From: Bin55 sp965205545
Lineage (GTDB): Bacteria; Pseudomonadota; Gammaproteobacteria; Pseudomonadales; Azotimanducaceae
Length of the DNA: 64,000 nt
Direction: 5' to 3'
Assembly (NCBI GenBank): GCA_965205545.1
Contig: OZ242170.1
Coordinates: 124,001-188,000 of the forward strand
Shown here: in pieces, positions 8,505 through 17,998 of the stretch
Layout: the number at the start of each line of letters is the position of its first letter
How positions within the stretch are numbered: position 1 is the first letter of the stretch
Notes under the pieces: model-generated
What the model was told of the DNA's origin: nothing
The model's database searches: none
Seen by the model: the letters and a program-made list of their open reading frames with translations, nothing else
Translations under genes and position numbers: made by a program

Positions 8505-8777
8505 ATGAACAAGTCTGACCTTATCAACCACATCCGAGCCGAGACCGGACTCAAGAGGGATGACGCGGCCAGTGCACTCAATGCAGCGTTGGGGGGAATT
8601 TCTCAAGCCTTGAACGAGGCCGACACGGTGGCGTTGGCAGGATTCGGCAACTTTGTGATAAGGGAGCGCCCGGCATACCAGGGTAGACATCCTCAGACTG
8701 GTGCGACAATTCAAGTCCCGGCCCGAAAAAACGTTGTGTTTCGGCCCGGCAAGGCACTGAAAGAATCGGTCAACTGA
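8505..8777 (+). CDS. hupB: DNA-binding protein HU
   Basis: 90-residue histone-like protein that bends and compacts DNA as a dimer. The HU family signature is plain: MNKSDLINHI at the start, ALAGFGNFVIRERPAYQGRHPQTG in two pieces around residues 45-68, and VVFRPGKALK at the end. The start has GGAG seven or eight bases upstream. A strong inverted repeat with a T-rich tail lies just downstream. Position between clpX and ppiD matches hupB in gammaproteobacteria. Confidence 0.95.
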   Translation: MNKSDLINHIRAETGLKRDDAASALNAALGGISQALNEADTVALAGFGNFVIRERPAYQGRHPQTGATIQVPARKNVVFRPGKALKESVN

Positions 8778-8795
8778 TCGAATTGAATTGAGCTT

Positions 8796-8830
8796 GCTCC
8801 GCGAATTCAGAATTCGCGGAGCATTTTCCT
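8796..8830 (+). terminator. Rho-independent terminator after hupB
   Basis: GCTCCGCGAATTC at 8796-8808 and its exact reverse complement at 8810-8822 form a 13-bp stem; the central bases open as the loop. ATTTTCCTT follows. It sits 19 bases after the hupB stop and before ppiD, so it would uncouple the two genes. Confidence 0.8.
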
Positions 8831-8877
8831 TCAAGTACGTGCGAGGCCGCTTCGCGTCGACTAAGCGGAAGTAAACC

Positions 8878-10797
8878 ATGTTGCAGAAAATTCGTGCAGG
8901 CGCACAGACCCTCGGTGCAAAGATTGTCGCAGGCATCATTTGCTTCGTGCTAGTAGTCTTTGGATTCGGCGCCTTCAACCTCTTTGCCGTCAACGAGCCC
9001 GCTGTAGCGAAAGTGAATGGTGAGGGAATCACCCTTGCCGAACTTGATAGGGCGGTTATCTTTCAAAGGCAGAATCTCAATCGGATGTATGGCGGCGGGC
9101 TGGATCCTGCGTACTTAGAGAACGTCATTACAAGGGCGTCTGTTCTGCAGCAGTTGATTAACAACCTCTTGGTCAAACAAAAGGCACACGAAATCGGGTT
9201 TGCATTTTCGCGGCAGGAATTCGTCCAGGAAGTTCAATCCAACCCAGCGTTTCAGCAAGATGGCGAATTCGATCCTGAGCAGTTTGTACGGGCATTGAAC
9301 CGAGCCGGCTACTCGCCTCAGTCATATGAGCAAAACGCGCTAGAAGACCGCATAATCGACCGGTTGGTAAAGGTTCAGTCGAATTCGTCGTTTGTTACGA
9401 CAAGAGAAGTGCGAGACGCGGCTTCAATCGCCGGTCAGACAAGAGATCTGGCGTACGTTGTCTTCCACTCGAACTCGTTTCTTGAGGGCATTGAGCCTAG
9501 CGAGGAAGAAATTCAAAACTACTACGAAGAACATTCTGATTCCTACATGTCTCCCGAGCAGTACGAAGTCGCGTACATAATGCTCGACCGTTCCACCTAC
9601 GAGGCGGGCTTGTTCGTTAGCGATCAGGAGTTGCTGGACGCGTATGAAGCTGAGAAGGCGGTGGCTGAGTCAAATGCCGAACGGCGAGCTTCGCACATAC
9701 TGCTCGAAGTTGACGACTCGCGGAGCCTTGAAGATGCGATCAGGGAATTGCAGTCAATCCGCGAAGGAGTTCTAACCGATGGATTGGATTTTGCTGAAAT
9801 TGCAAAGGAGATGTCTCAGGACATTAGTACAGCAGCTAATGGGGGTGACTTGGGGTTTGGAGGACGTGGCACGTATGTTCCGGAGTTCGAAAGTACTCTT
9901 TTCAATATGGAAGTAGGAGAAATTTCGCAACCCTTTGAGACCACGTTCGGCGTTCACATAATTCATCTGCATGAGATCGCCGAGGTGGAGCATCCTCCGT
10001 TTGAGGAGCGCATTGAGGAGTTGCGCGAAATAATGCTTGCCGAAAAGGCCACTCCGCAATTTGAAGAAGCGATTGCTGAGCTGGGCAAGATCACATACGA
10101 ACAATCGAGTAGTCTGGAGCCCGCCGCTACTGCTCTGGGACTGGAAATTCAAACAGTGGCTGGAGTAACGCGAAGCGATGGCGAACCGCCATTCGATGCT
10201 TACTCGGTTCGCAATGAGCTACTCTCGCAAGATGTGCTGACGATCGATGTCAACAGCAATCCCATCGAAGTATCGGAAAGTCAAACATTGGTGGGGCGCA
10301 TAGTCTCTCGCACCGAACCGCAGCTGCGACCACTTGAAGAGGTCCAGCCTCGAATCGAAGGTACCTTGAAGTCGCTGGAAGCTCGCAAGCGTGCGGAAGA
10401 AGAAAGGGACGCTGTCTTCGTCAAGATATTGGAATCTGAAGACTATACGGCCGTAGCCACCGAATTTGGGTTTGAGTGGACAAGGCAGGAAGCCATTAGT
10501 AGAGATCACGCAGATGTAGAACCTGACATTCTCGATGCAGCCTTCGAGAAAAGGTTGGCCGAGAGTGGGGACCGCGAAACCCTTTCGGTTGATATCAGTC
10601 CTATCGAGTTTGGGATCGTAGTTGTATCGCGAATGAACGCCGGGGACTATGACGAACTTCCGCTAGCCCAACAAAGCACAGTTGAAGACTCGCTCAAGGA
10701 TGCTATGGAGACACAAGGACTTACTTCGTTCATCGACTCGCTTCGCGATGACGCAAACGTGAGATATCTCGTGCCCGAACTGGCGCCACCTCCCTAG
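8878..10797 (+). CDS. ppiD: Periplasmic folding chaperone / peptidyl-prolyl isomerase PpiD
   Basis: 639-residue inner-membrane-anchored chaperone associated with the Sec translocon exit. A single N-terminal membrane segment (residues about 13-38, GIICFVLVVFGFGAFNLF) is followed by the SurA-like region and a parvulin domain starting at ERRASHILLEV and including the signature GGDLGFGGRGTYVPEFE and GVHIIHLHE. Length is near the 620 residues of E. coli PpiD. The start has GGAAG seven bases upstream. hupB-ppiD is a standard neighbourhood. Confidence 0.93.
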   Translation: MLQKIRAGAQTLGAKIVAGIICFVLVVFGFGAFNLFAVNEPAVAKVNGEGITLAELDRAVIFQRQNLNRMYGGGLDPAYLENVITRASVLQQLINNLLVKQKAHEIGFAFSRQEFVQEVQSNPAFQQDGEFDPEQFVRALNRAGYSPQSYEQNALEDRIIDRLVKVQSNSSFVTTREVRDAASIAGQTRDLAYVVFHSNSFLEGIEPSEEEIQNYYEEHSDSYMSPEQYEVAYIMLDRSTYEAGLFVSDQELLDAYEAEKAVAESNAERRASHILLEVDDSRSLEDAIRELQSIREGVLTDGLDFAEIAKEMSQDISTAANGGDLGFGGRGTYVPEFESTLFNMEVGEISQPFETTFGVHIIHLHEIAEVEHPPFEERIEELREIMLAEKATPQFEEAIAELGKITYEQSSSLEPAATALGLEIQTVAGVTRSDGEPPFDAYSVRNELLSQDVLTIDVNSNPIEVSESQTLVGRIVSRTEPQLRPLEEVQPRIEGTLKSLEARKRAEEERDAVFVKILESEDYTAVATEFGFEWTRQEAISRDHADVEPDILDAAFEKRLAESGDRETLSVDISPIEFGIVVVSRMNAGDYDELPLAQQSTVEDSLKDAMETQGLTSFIDSLRDDANVRYLVPELAPPP

Positions 10798-10829
10798 GCT
10801 CGCTCGCCTTCAACTAGAGATTCGACACA

Positions 10830-11291
10830 TTGAGCATCGTTCGCATCTTTACGGATGGAGCGTGCTTGGGCAATCCCGGGCCAGGAGGCTGGGCGGCTCT
10901 CATCGTTGCTGGTGAGAGTGAAAAGGAACTCTCAGGTGGCGCTCGACACACGACAAACAATCGTATGGAACTGATTGCCGCCATCAAGGGATTGTGCGCG
11001 GTTGATTCGCAATCCGTCGTCGATCTTTACACGGACTCGAAGTATCTCTACGACGGCATTACTTCCTACATCCACAATTGGCGAAAATCCGGCTGGAAGA
11101 CTAGTTCGAAGAATCCTGTGAAGAACTCAGATCTATGGTTCAAGCTGGACGAGCTCTCACAATCTCGGTCCATCCATTGGCATTGGGTCAAGGCGCACAG
11201 CGGACATGTGGAAAACGAACGCGTCGACAAGCTTGCGCGTGAAAAGGCGCATACATTCCACGATCATTTGGAAAACGAAAATGGCCAATAG
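10830..11291 (+). CDS. rnhA: Ribonuclease HI
   Basis: 153-residue endonuclease that cuts the RNA strand of RNA-DNA hybrids. The catalytic acids are visible in FTDGACLGNPGPGGW (first Asp), TTNNRMELIAAI (Glu), LYTDSKYLYDGI (Asp) and the C-terminal HWVKAHSGHVENERVDKLA (His and Asp). The start codon appears to be TTG at 10830, because no ATG or GTG precedes the conserved FTDGA. The 3' end overlaps the dnaQ start by 11 bases, the usual rnhA-dnaQ pairing in one direction. Confidence 0.95.
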   Translation: MSIVRIFTDGACLGNPGPGGWAALIVAGESEKELSGGARHTTNNRMELIAAIKGLCAVDSQSVVDLYTDSKYLYDGITSYIHNWRKSGWKTSSKNPVKNSDLWFKLDELSQSRSIHWHWVKAHSGHVENERVDKLAREKAHTFHDHLENENGQ

Positions 11292-11964
11292 TCGTTTTGT
11301 GGTATTGGATACGGAAACTACAGGACTTGACGTTCAAGAGGGGCATCGCGTAATAGAAATCGGGTGTGTCGCAGTGGAGAACTTTCAGGTCACCAACGAC
11401 ACGTTTCATCGATATCTGAATCCCGAATGCGCCATCGATAGTGAAGCCGAGAAGGTTCATGGGCTGACAAGCGCATTTCTCAAAGACAAACCGGTGTTTA
11501 GTGAAGTAGCCAGCGACTTTCTGGATTTCATACGGGGTAGTGAATTGGTCATTCACAACGCGTCGTTCGATGTCCAGTTCTTGAACAACGAACTGCTGTT
11601 AAATGGTTTTGAGGAACGTGTGGATGCGATTTGCACGGTTGTCGATTCTCTAGAGGTCGCGCGCGAGAAGCACTCTCTGCAATACAACAACCTAGATGCG
11701 CTATGCAAGCGCTACAACATTGACACCACTGAACGCCAAAAGGCTCATGGAGCGTTGACCGATGCAAAGTTGCTGGCTCGCGTATACGTCAGCATGACCG
11801 CGGGAGAAGTGGGACTGTTCAATGAGCAGGACGCGCTGGTGTCTCAGGTGCCGCTGACCGTTGCGGACTCGACCTACGAGCGGAGGAACGTCGTCATTGT
11901 GCGAGCAACAGAGGAAGAGGTCTCACAGCATGATTCTTACATGGCCTCGCTGGCACCAAACTAA
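11281..11964 (+). CDS. dnaQ: DNA polymerase III epsilon subunit (3'-5' proofreading exonuclease)
   Basis: 227-residue DEDD exonuclease that proofreads for the replicative polymerase. ExoI motif VLDTETTGLD, ExoII around IHNASFDVQFLNNEL and ExoIII HGALTDAKLLARVY are intact. The ATG at 11281 is chosen because MANSRFVVLDTETTG matches the usual DnaQ N-terminus; the longer open frame upstream runs inside rnhA. It overlaps rnhA by 11 bases. The C-terminal polymerase-alpha-binding tail is present but diverged. Confidence 0.93.
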   Translation: MANSRFVVLDTETTGLDVQEGHRVIEIGCVAVENFQVTNDTFHRYLNPECAIDSEAEKVHGLTSAFLKDKPVFSEVASDFLDFIRGSELVIHNASFDVQFLNNELLLNGFEERVDAICTVVDSLEVAREKHSLQYNNLDALCKRYNIDTTERQKAHGALTDAKLLARVYVSMTAGEVGLFNEQDALVSQVPLTVADSTYERRNVVIVRATEEEVSQHDSYMASLAPN

Positions 11965-12037
11965 CCTGGAGTTGAACTTTGCGGGAGTTCATACACCGTG
12001 ATTGCAGTCGACAGGGTGCTGCGAGCTCAGGAGTTCA

Positions 12038-13612
12038 TTAAACCAGGAAGTAGTTGTTCATGATCCACCCCATCAGGCCCATCGTCACAAAGTACGGAAA
12101 TGCCATCTTGACCATGCGCAAATAGGATAGGTTGATGAGCGGCGCAAGCGACGTGGTCAGCAGGAACAGAAACGCTGCCTGACCGTTCGGCGTGAGAACG
12201 CTGGGGATGATTGTGCCCGTGTTCACCGCGATCGCCAGCGCGTCGAACAGTTCGCGATCAATTGTTCCCGCCAGGAATGCAGTCTCGATTTCCGTGATGT
12301 AGACCGTTGCGACGAACACGTTGTCGCTGATTGCCGACAGCAATCCATTGGCGATGTAGAACATGCCGGGCTGTTGCTGAGCCTCAAGCGTCAGGACCCA
12401 GTTGACCACGGGCGAAAACAAGTGCTGATCGTGGATGACCGCGATGATCGCGAAGAACACAACTAGCAAGGAAGTGAACGGCAGCGCTTCGCCAAATCCT
12501 TCCGCAATGCGATGCTCGTCGACTATGCCGTTGAACGCGGTTTGCAGGACTATGATCATCAAACCGACGATGCCGACTTCAGCAATGTTAAAAGCCAAGC
12601 CAGCAACCAAGATCCCGGCAGCGACGGCTTGAACAACCAACTGAGTCTTCTGGCTGTTGGTGCGAGTTGCGTCCTGCTGTTTTTCATATTCCGCCATGAC
12701 ATCACGGATGTGCGAAGGCAGTTTCGCGCCGTAGTGAAACCATCCAGTCAACTCGAGCAACAGGCATGTCGCGAATCCAACCACCATGACGGGAATGGTG
12801 ACTATGGCCATGCGCACGAAGAACTCGAGGAATTCCCAACCCATTACCTTTGCAATCAGCACGTTCTGCGGTTCTCCCACAATGGTCGTAACTCCACCAA
12901 TAGCCGTTCCCACAGCGGCGTGCATGAGTAGCCCCCGCAGGAACGCCCTGAACTCTTGGAGTTCCTCTTCATGGGTCTTTTTGGCCTCATCGTCCTGCAG
13001 GGATTCATCCTGGGCCGCAAACTCGTTGTGGACACGCCACAGTCCCAATCCAACTGTTATCACGACCGCTGTAACCGTAAGTGCATCGAGGAATGCGGAA
13101 AGAACTGCGGCAACGGACGAGAAGAGCAGAGCCAGCAATACTTGCGACCGCACTCTCACCAGCAGCTTGGTGAAGATGAAGAGCAGCAGCTCTCGCATGA
13201 AGAATATTGCCGTCACCATGAACAGCAAGAGCAGGAGAACAGGAAAACCTGTTACTAGCTCGTCGAACACGTGCTTGGTGTTGGTCATGCCGAGCGCGAC
13301 CGCCTCGATGGCGAGCAGTCCCCCTGGCTGCAACGGATAGCACTTCAACGCCATTGCCAGCGTGAAAATGAACTGTAGGACAAGCGCCCAGCCAGCCACT
13401 GCGTGCATGTTTGCAAACACCACCCCAAGAACGGATCCTTCAAAGAAGGGCGCAAGGGATGCCGACCACCAGAGCAACGGATTGACGAGGAGGAAAGCAA
13501 CGATGGTCCGCTTGTACCAAACGGGAGCGGTTCCCAGAAAATTGGTTGTGAAGTGGTGCAGGCCCATCCGTTGCGAGGGACTTGGTTGGGCAATCGAACT
13601 AGAGTCAGACAA
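12038..13612 (-). CDS. nhaB: Na+/H+ antiporter NhaB, copy 1
   Basis: 524-residue inner-membrane sodium/proton antiporter with about a dozen hydrophobic segments. The N-terminus (FLGTAPVWYKRTIVAF, NPLLWW) and the interior ISDNVFVATVYITEIE and NTGTIIPSVLTPNGQAAFLF are characteristic of NhaB. It is one of two tandem copies; the other, at 13808-15385, shares an identical first 198 or so residues and differs at about 30-odd positions afterwards. The C-terminus ends FLV, without the final Gln of copy 2. Each copy has its own upstream region. Likely role is sodium export and pH homeostasis in a saline habitat. Confidence 0.94.
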   Translation of the reverse strand: MSDSSSIAQPSPSQRMGLHHFTTNFLGTAPVWYKRTIVAFLLVNPLLWWSASLAPFFEGSVLGVVFANMHAVAGWALVLQFIFTLAMALKCYPLQPGGLLAIEAVALGMTNTKHVFDELVTGFPVLLLLLFMVTAIFFMRELLLFIFTKLLVRVRSQVLLALLFSSVAAVLSAFLDALTVTAVVITVGLGLWRVHNEFAAQDESLQDDEAKKTHEEELQEFRAFLRGLLMHAAVGTAIGGVTTIVGEPQNVLIAKVMGWEFLEFFVRMAIVTIPVMVVGFATCLLLELTGWFHYGAKLPSHIRDVMAEYEKQQDATRTNSQKTQLVVQAVAAGILVAGLAFNIAEVGIVGLMIIVLQTAFNGIVDEHRIAEGFGEALPFTSLLVVFFAIIAVIHDQHLFSPVVNWVLTLEAQQQPGMFYIANGLLSAISDNVFVATVYITEIETAFLAGTIDRELFDALAIAVNTGTIIPSVLTPNGQAAFLFLLTTSLAPLINLSYLRMVKMAFPYFVTMGLMGWIMNNYFLV

Positions 13613-13807
13613 TGTACTGGTCCTTAGAGTTGCTGGAATCCAAGGAAATGGAATTTACTCCTGTCTAACAAGAAGCATTTCCGCAAGACAGAAAAAGTCT
13701 GCGCACGTTCATGAGCGAAAGCGCGAGCAACCTAACGCGTAGCCGACCGCACTAGGAGCTCTTGCACATTCATTTGCAATCTGCAACGAGACTCCGAATT
13801 CAATGAT

Positions 13808-15385
13808 CTACTGAACTAGAAAGAAGTTGTTCATTACCCACCCCATCAAACCCATCGTCACAAAGTAAGGAAATGCCATCTTGACCATGCGCAAATAGGA
13901 TAGGTTGATGAGTGGCGCAAGCGACGTTGTCAGCAGGAACAGAAACGCTGCCTGACCATTCGGCGTGAGAACGCTTGGAATATTCGTGCCCGTGTTCACC
14001 GCAATCGCCAGCGCGTCGAACAGTTCGCGATCAATTGTCCCAGCCAGGAACGCAGTCTCGATTTCCTTGATGTACACGGTAGCGACGAACACGTTGTCGC
14101 TGATTGCCGACAGCAATCCATTGGCGATGTAGAACATGCCCGGCTGGTGGGAGGCCTCAAGCGTCAGGACCCAGTTGACGACAGGTGCAAACAAGTGCTG
14201 ATCGTGGATGACCGCGACGATCGCGAAGAACACAACAAGCAAGGAAATGAAAGGCAGCGCTTCGCCAAATCCGTCGGCAATTCGATGCTCGTCCACGATG
14301 CCGTTGAACGCGGTTTGCAGCACTATGATCATCAAACCGACGATGCCGACCTCGGCGATGTGGAATGCCAAACCAAAAACCAAGACCATTGCGGCTACTG
14401 CCTGTACAACCAACTGTGCCTTCTGGCTGTTGCTGCGATTTGCGTCCTGCTGATTTTCATAATCCGACATGACTTCACGTATGTGCGGAGGCAGTTTCGC
14501 GCCGTAGTGAAACCATCCGGTAAACTCGAGCAACAGGCATGTCGCGAATCCAACCACCATGACGGGTATGGTGACTATGGCCATGCGCACGAAGAACTCG
14601 AGGAATTCCCAGCCCATTACCTTTGCAATCAGGAGGTTCTGGGGCTCTCCCACAATCGTCGTAACTCCACCAATAGCCGTTCCCACAGCGGCGTGCATGA
14701 GAAGTCCCCGCAGGAACGCCCTGAACTTTTCGAGTTCCTCTTCATGTTCTCTCTTGGCCTCATCGTCCTGCAGGGATTCATCCTGGGCCGCAAACTCGTT
14801 GTAGACGTGCCAAAATCCCAATCCAACTGTTATCACCACAGCTGTAACGGTTAGGGCATCGAGGAATGCGGAAAGAACTGCGGCAACGGACGAGAACAGC
14901 AGAGCCAGCAATACTTGCGACCGCACTCTCACCAGCAGCTTGGTGAAGATGAAGAGAAGCAGCTCTCGCATGAAGAATATTGCGGTCACCATGAACAGCA
15001 AGAGCAGGAGAACAGGAAAACCTGTTACTAGCTCGTCGAACACGTGCTTGGTGTTGGTCATGCCGAGCGCGACCGCCTCGATGGCGAGCAGTCCCCCTGG
15101 CTGCAGCGGATAGCACTTCAACGCCATTGCCAGCGTGAAAATGAACTGTAGGACAAGTGCCCAGCCAGCCACTGCGTGCATATTTGCAAACACGACCCCA
15201 AGAACGGATCCTTCAAAGAAGGGCGCAAGGGATGCCGACCACCAGAGCAACGGATTGACGAGGAGGAAAGCAACGATGGTCCGCTTGTACCAAACGGGAG
15301 CGGTTCCCAGAAAATTGGTTGTGAAGTGGTGCAGGCCCATCCGTTGCGAGGGACTTGGTTGGGCAATCGAACTAGAGTCAGACAA
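13808..15385 (-). CDS. nhaB: Na+/H+ antiporter NhaB, copy 2
   Basis: 525-residue tandem paralog of the neighbouring nhaB. Differences from copy 1 are concentrated in the second half, for example the cytoplasmic loop KREHEEELEKF against KTHEEELQEF, HIREVMSDYENQQDANRS against HIRDVMAEYEKQQDATRT, and AMVLVFGLAFH against AGILVAGLAFN. The membrane-embedded core is unchanged. Similarity extends about 40 bases upstream of the start in both copies, so at least part of the promoter region was duplicated too. nudC is divergent on the other side. Confidence 0.94.
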   Translation of the reverse strand: MSDSSSIAQPSPSQRMGLHHFTTNFLGTAPVWYKRTIVAFLLVNPLLWWSASLAPFFEGSVLGVVFANMHAVAGWALVLQFIFTLAMALKCYPLQPGGLLAIEAVALGMTNTKHVFDELVTGFPVLLLLLFMVTAIFFMRELLLFIFTKLLVRVRSQVLLALLFSSVAAVLSAFLDALTVTAVVITVGLGFWHVYNEFAAQDESLQDDEAKREHEEELEKFRAFLRGLLMHAAVGTAIGGVTTIVGEPQNLLIAKVMGWEFLEFFVRMAIVTIPVMVVGFATCLLLEFTGWFHYGAKLPPHIREVMSDYENQQDANRSNSQKAQLVVQAVAAMVLVFGLAFHIAEVGIVGLMIIVLQTAFNGIVDEHRIADGFGEALPFISLLVVFFAIVAVIHDQHLFAPVVNWVLTLEASHQPGMFYIANGLLSAISDNVFVATVYIKEIETAFLAGTIDRELFDALAIAVNTGTNIPSVLTPNGQAAFLFLLTTSLAPLINLSYLRMVKMAFPYFVTMGLMGWVMNNFFLVQ

Positions 15386-15600
15386 TGTACTGGTCCTTAG
15401 AGTTGCTGGAATCGAAGGAAATTTAGTTTGCTCCCGCGCACCGAGAAGAACCTCGGTGAGATAGGGAGAATTTTAGTAAAGCACGATATTTGCTATCGGC
15501 CCTGTAGTTCGTGCGACGCACCAACCGGACTATTCAATACTGTCCGGAAGGTTTTTTGGGAATTCGAGCCAATCGCTAAAATACCCGCCGCCTGTGATGT

Positions 15601-16473
15601 TTGAGGCTATGCATGTGGCTGACAGAGCCGGATAGTTTCGTCTCGATTGCGAAGGAACCAAAGGAAGGAACACCAGGAGATTCCTACTGCTTTGTGTTCA
15701 TGGATGGACAATTGCTATCCATAGTCGAATCTGGAGTGCCGCGTCCGGTTTCCGTAGATGAGTTCCGGTGGGTTGACGCGGATGTAAAGGCCAAGATCTA
15801 CTTGGGTACATGGCGAGGCACGCATTGCTTTGCTGTCGAAGCCGAATCCAGTTCGACACCATCTGCACCCTATGTTGTGACTGACCTTCACGGGTGGCTG
15901 GGCCGAGTTGAATCGAGCCTGTTCTATTTGGCGGGACGTGCCAAGCAAATAGTTGAATGGAACCGAGATCACACATTTTGCGGCCGATGTGGGTCCGAGA
16001 CAGGCAATCATGCGACCGATTGTGCCAAGCAATGCCCAAAATGTGGTCTTGTCAACTATCCTCGATTGAGTCCAAGCATCATAGTGTTGATAAGACAGGG
16101 TGACGAGGCATTGCTGGCACGGAATGCCCGGTGGCGACACGGCATGTACAGCACGATCGCTGGTTTCGTAGAGCCCGGCGAATCCATCGAGCAAACAGTA
16201 CACAGAGAGGTGTTAGAGGAAGTCGGACTCAGTGTTACCAACTTGCGATACATGGGAAGCCAACCTTGGCCATTCCCCAATTCTCTGATGTTGGGTTTTC
16301 ACGCAGATTACCAGTCAGGAGACATTGTGTGCAACGACGAAGAAATCGCCGAGGCCCAGTGGTTTCGGTACGATGACTTGCCCAACCGTCCTGGAGCGAC
16401 GGCTATATCGGGTTGGCTGATCGACGCATTCGTAGAGGAAAGAACACGACTAGCAAGCCAGCGGAATGCTTGA
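15601..16473 (+). CDS. nudC: NADH pyrophosphatase / NAD-cap hydrolase NudC
   Basis: Nudix hydrolase of up to 290 residues that cleaves NAD(H) and removes NAD caps from RNA. A zinc ribbon is visible (FCGRCGSE and QCPKCGLVNYPR, four cysteines from about residue 127), followed by the Nudix box GFVEPGESIEQTVHREVLEEVG in two overlapping parts and the NudC-specific SQPWPFPNSLML. The start is uncertain: TTG at 15601 follows an in-frame stop, and ATG at 15613 is a good alternative. The stop is one base from the end of the convergent SCP2-like gene. Confidence 0.93.
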   Translation: MRLCMWLTEPDSFVSIAKEPKEGTPGDSYCFVFMDGQLLSIVESGVPRPVSVDEFRWVDADVKAKIYLGTWRGTHCFAVEAESSSTPSAPYVVTDLHGWLGRVESSLFYLAGRAKQIVEWNRDHTFCGRCGSETGNHATDCAKQCPKCGLVNYPRLSPSIIVLIRQGDEALLARNARWRHGMYSTIAGFVEPGESIEQTVHREVLEEVGLSVTNLRYMGSQPWPFPNSLMLGFHADYQSGDIVCNDEEIAEAQWFRYDDLPNRPGATAISGWLIDAFVEERTRLASQRNA

Positions 16474-16474
16474 A

Positions 16475-16816
16475 CTAGCTAGGAGCATCTTGAGGTCTGC
16501 CTCGTTGAAACATCGCCATTACGGGAAATATGTGCGTAAGGTATCCATTCGATCGGATCTTGCCATCCAAGAACGCGGTGGCAAGCGGCAAGCGGCCTGT
16601 GAGCACCTGCGACACAGTATCCCAGGAGTCAAAGCTAAAGTGCGCCAACTGATCATTGCCGATGTCTGGCAGATTGCAATGTTCAATAGCACCCGTGGAT
16701 GTAGAGACCATGATGTGGTCTCCTTCAACGCTTAGAATGACTGACACATCGCTGATTGCGGTACCAAAGGAACGACCAGTCTCTGACAATTGCCTAATGC
16801 ACTCTTCCTTGTTCAT
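16475..16816 (-). CDS. SCP2 sterol-binding-domain-like protein
   Basis: 113-residue soluble protein with the pattern of an SCP2-type lipid-binding domain: DHIMVSTSTGAIEHCNLPD early, SWDTVSQVLTGRLPLATAFLDGKI in the middle, and the amphipathic end NGYLTHIFPVMAMFQ. In this family the phrase LxGKIxVxGD..l.l.lf..F lines a hydrophobic pocket. No enzymatic motif is present. Start ATG has a good AGGAG site eight or nine bases upstream. It is convergent with nudC and divergent from sohB. The ligand cannot be told. Confidence 0.7.
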   Translation of the reverse strand: MNKEECIRQLSETGRSFGTAISDVSVILSVEGDHIMVSTSTGAIEHCNLPDIGNDQLAHFSFDSWDTVSQVLTGRLPLATAFLDGKIRSNGYLTHIFPVMAMFQRGRPQDAPS

Positions 16817-16906
16817 GGTTCACTCCTAAAGGAAGCCAAGAGTACCGTTCGAATTCGCCAGTCGAAGTCTAGCAAAGACGTTTTTCAATGAGGACCAGCT
16901 AACAGT

Positions 16907-17998
16907 ATGGAATTTCTGTTTGACTACCTATCGTTTCTTTTGAAGGCCGCGACGATCGTCGTAGCTATTCTCATAGTAGTCTCGGTGACTATTGCGGCAA
17001 GCGTTGCCAAGGGAGCTGCGAACTTCAGGAAACACCACCGAGACACCTTCGGACATCTTGAAGTTCGGCACGTGAACGAACTCTACGAGCACATGAAGAC
17101 GGCTCTGGAGCACGCTTCCATGACCCCTGAAGAAGCCAAGAAGGCGCAGAAGTCCAAGAAGTCGAAAAAGGACTCCAAGGAGAAGCAGTCCTCCAAGAAA
17201 GACGAGGATGGCAAAACCGACGCGCAACCAACCGAAGAGTCAGATGAGGAACCCGACAAGACCAGTATCTTCGTTGTTGCCTTCGAAGGCGATCTCGAAG
17301 CTTCTCGGACCTCCAATCTACGGCACGAAATTTCTGCAATTTTGACCCGCGCAAGTGAAAAGGACGAAGTATTGGTAAAGGTCGAGAGTACCGGCGGACT
17401 GGTCCACGCGTACGGCTACGCCGCCTCACAGTTGCTTCGTGTGAAGAAAGCAGGATTGAGTCTTACAGTCGCGGTGGACAAAGTTGCCGCAAGTGGTGGC
17501 TATATGTTGGCCGTTGTTGCTGACAAAATTTTGGCTGCTCCCTTTGCCGTAGTCGGTTCCATCGGCGTTGCCGCGGAATTGCCAAACATCAACAGGCTCT
17601 TGAAGAAGCACGACGTAGATTACGAAGTGATCACGGCTGGCAAGCACAAGCGCACGCTATCGATGTTTGGCGAGAACACGGATGCGGCGCGCGCGAAGTT
17701 TACGGAAGAAATTGAAGACGTACATGGCCTCTTCAAGGAGTTTGTGGTTGAACACCGCAAGGATGTCGATGTGGAAGTGGTTTCCACGGGAGAGTCCTGG
17801 TACGGTGAGCGTGCACTGGGAATCAATCTGGTCGACGAGCTACAGACCAGCGACGAATACATTATGGAGGCCTGCAAGAATTCCGAGGTGTACGAAGTTT
17901 CCTGGGTCATTCCCAAGAAGCCATTCACGGAAGCGTTTCTGGGAGCTGCGGAATCGTTTGGGCAAATTTGGAGCCGCTTCATTGGGAGAGGTAAATGA
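16907..17998 (+). CDS. sohB: Inner-membrane peptidase SohB (family S49)
   Basis: 363-residue membrane-anchored serine protease of the signal-peptide-peptidase family. A transmembrane segment covers residues about 8-32 (AATIVVAILIVVSVTIAASV). A highly charged lysine/glutamate-rich linker occupies about 75-115, longer than usual. The S49 core begins at IFVVAFEGDLEASRTSNL; the predicted nucleophile is Ser196 in VAASGGYMLA and the general base Lys246 in ITAGKHKRTLSMFGEN. The acuI-like gene follows with a 4-bp ATGA overlap, so they form an operon. Confidence 0.9.
   Translation: MEFLFDYLSFLLKAATIVVAILIVVSVTIAASVAKGAANFRKHHRDTFGHLEVRHVNELYEHMKTALEHASMTPEEAKKAQKSKKSKKDSKEKQSSKKDEDGKTDAQPTEESDEEPDKTSIFVVAFEGDLEASRTSNLRHEISAILTRASEKDEVLVKVESTGGLVHAYGYAASQLLRVKKAGLSLTVAVDKVAASGGYMLAVVADKILAAPFAVVGSIGVAAELPNINRLLKKHDVDYEVITAGKHKRTLSMFGENTDAARAKFTEEIEDVHGLFKEFVVEHRKDVDVEVVSTGESWYGERALGINLVDELQTSDEYIMEACKNSEVYEVSWVIPKKPFTEAFLGAAESFGQIWSRFIGRGK

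Noticed and set aside
12435..13340. Several long plus-strand open frames opposite nhaB
   Set aside because: They are antisense shadows of a GC-rich, strongly constrained gene; the same shadows recur opposite the second nhaB copy. No protein family resembles them.
12038..15425. Tandem nhaB repeat as a transposon or insertion sequence
   Set aside because: No transposase, no terminal inverted repeats and no target duplication were seen; it is a simple gene duplication.
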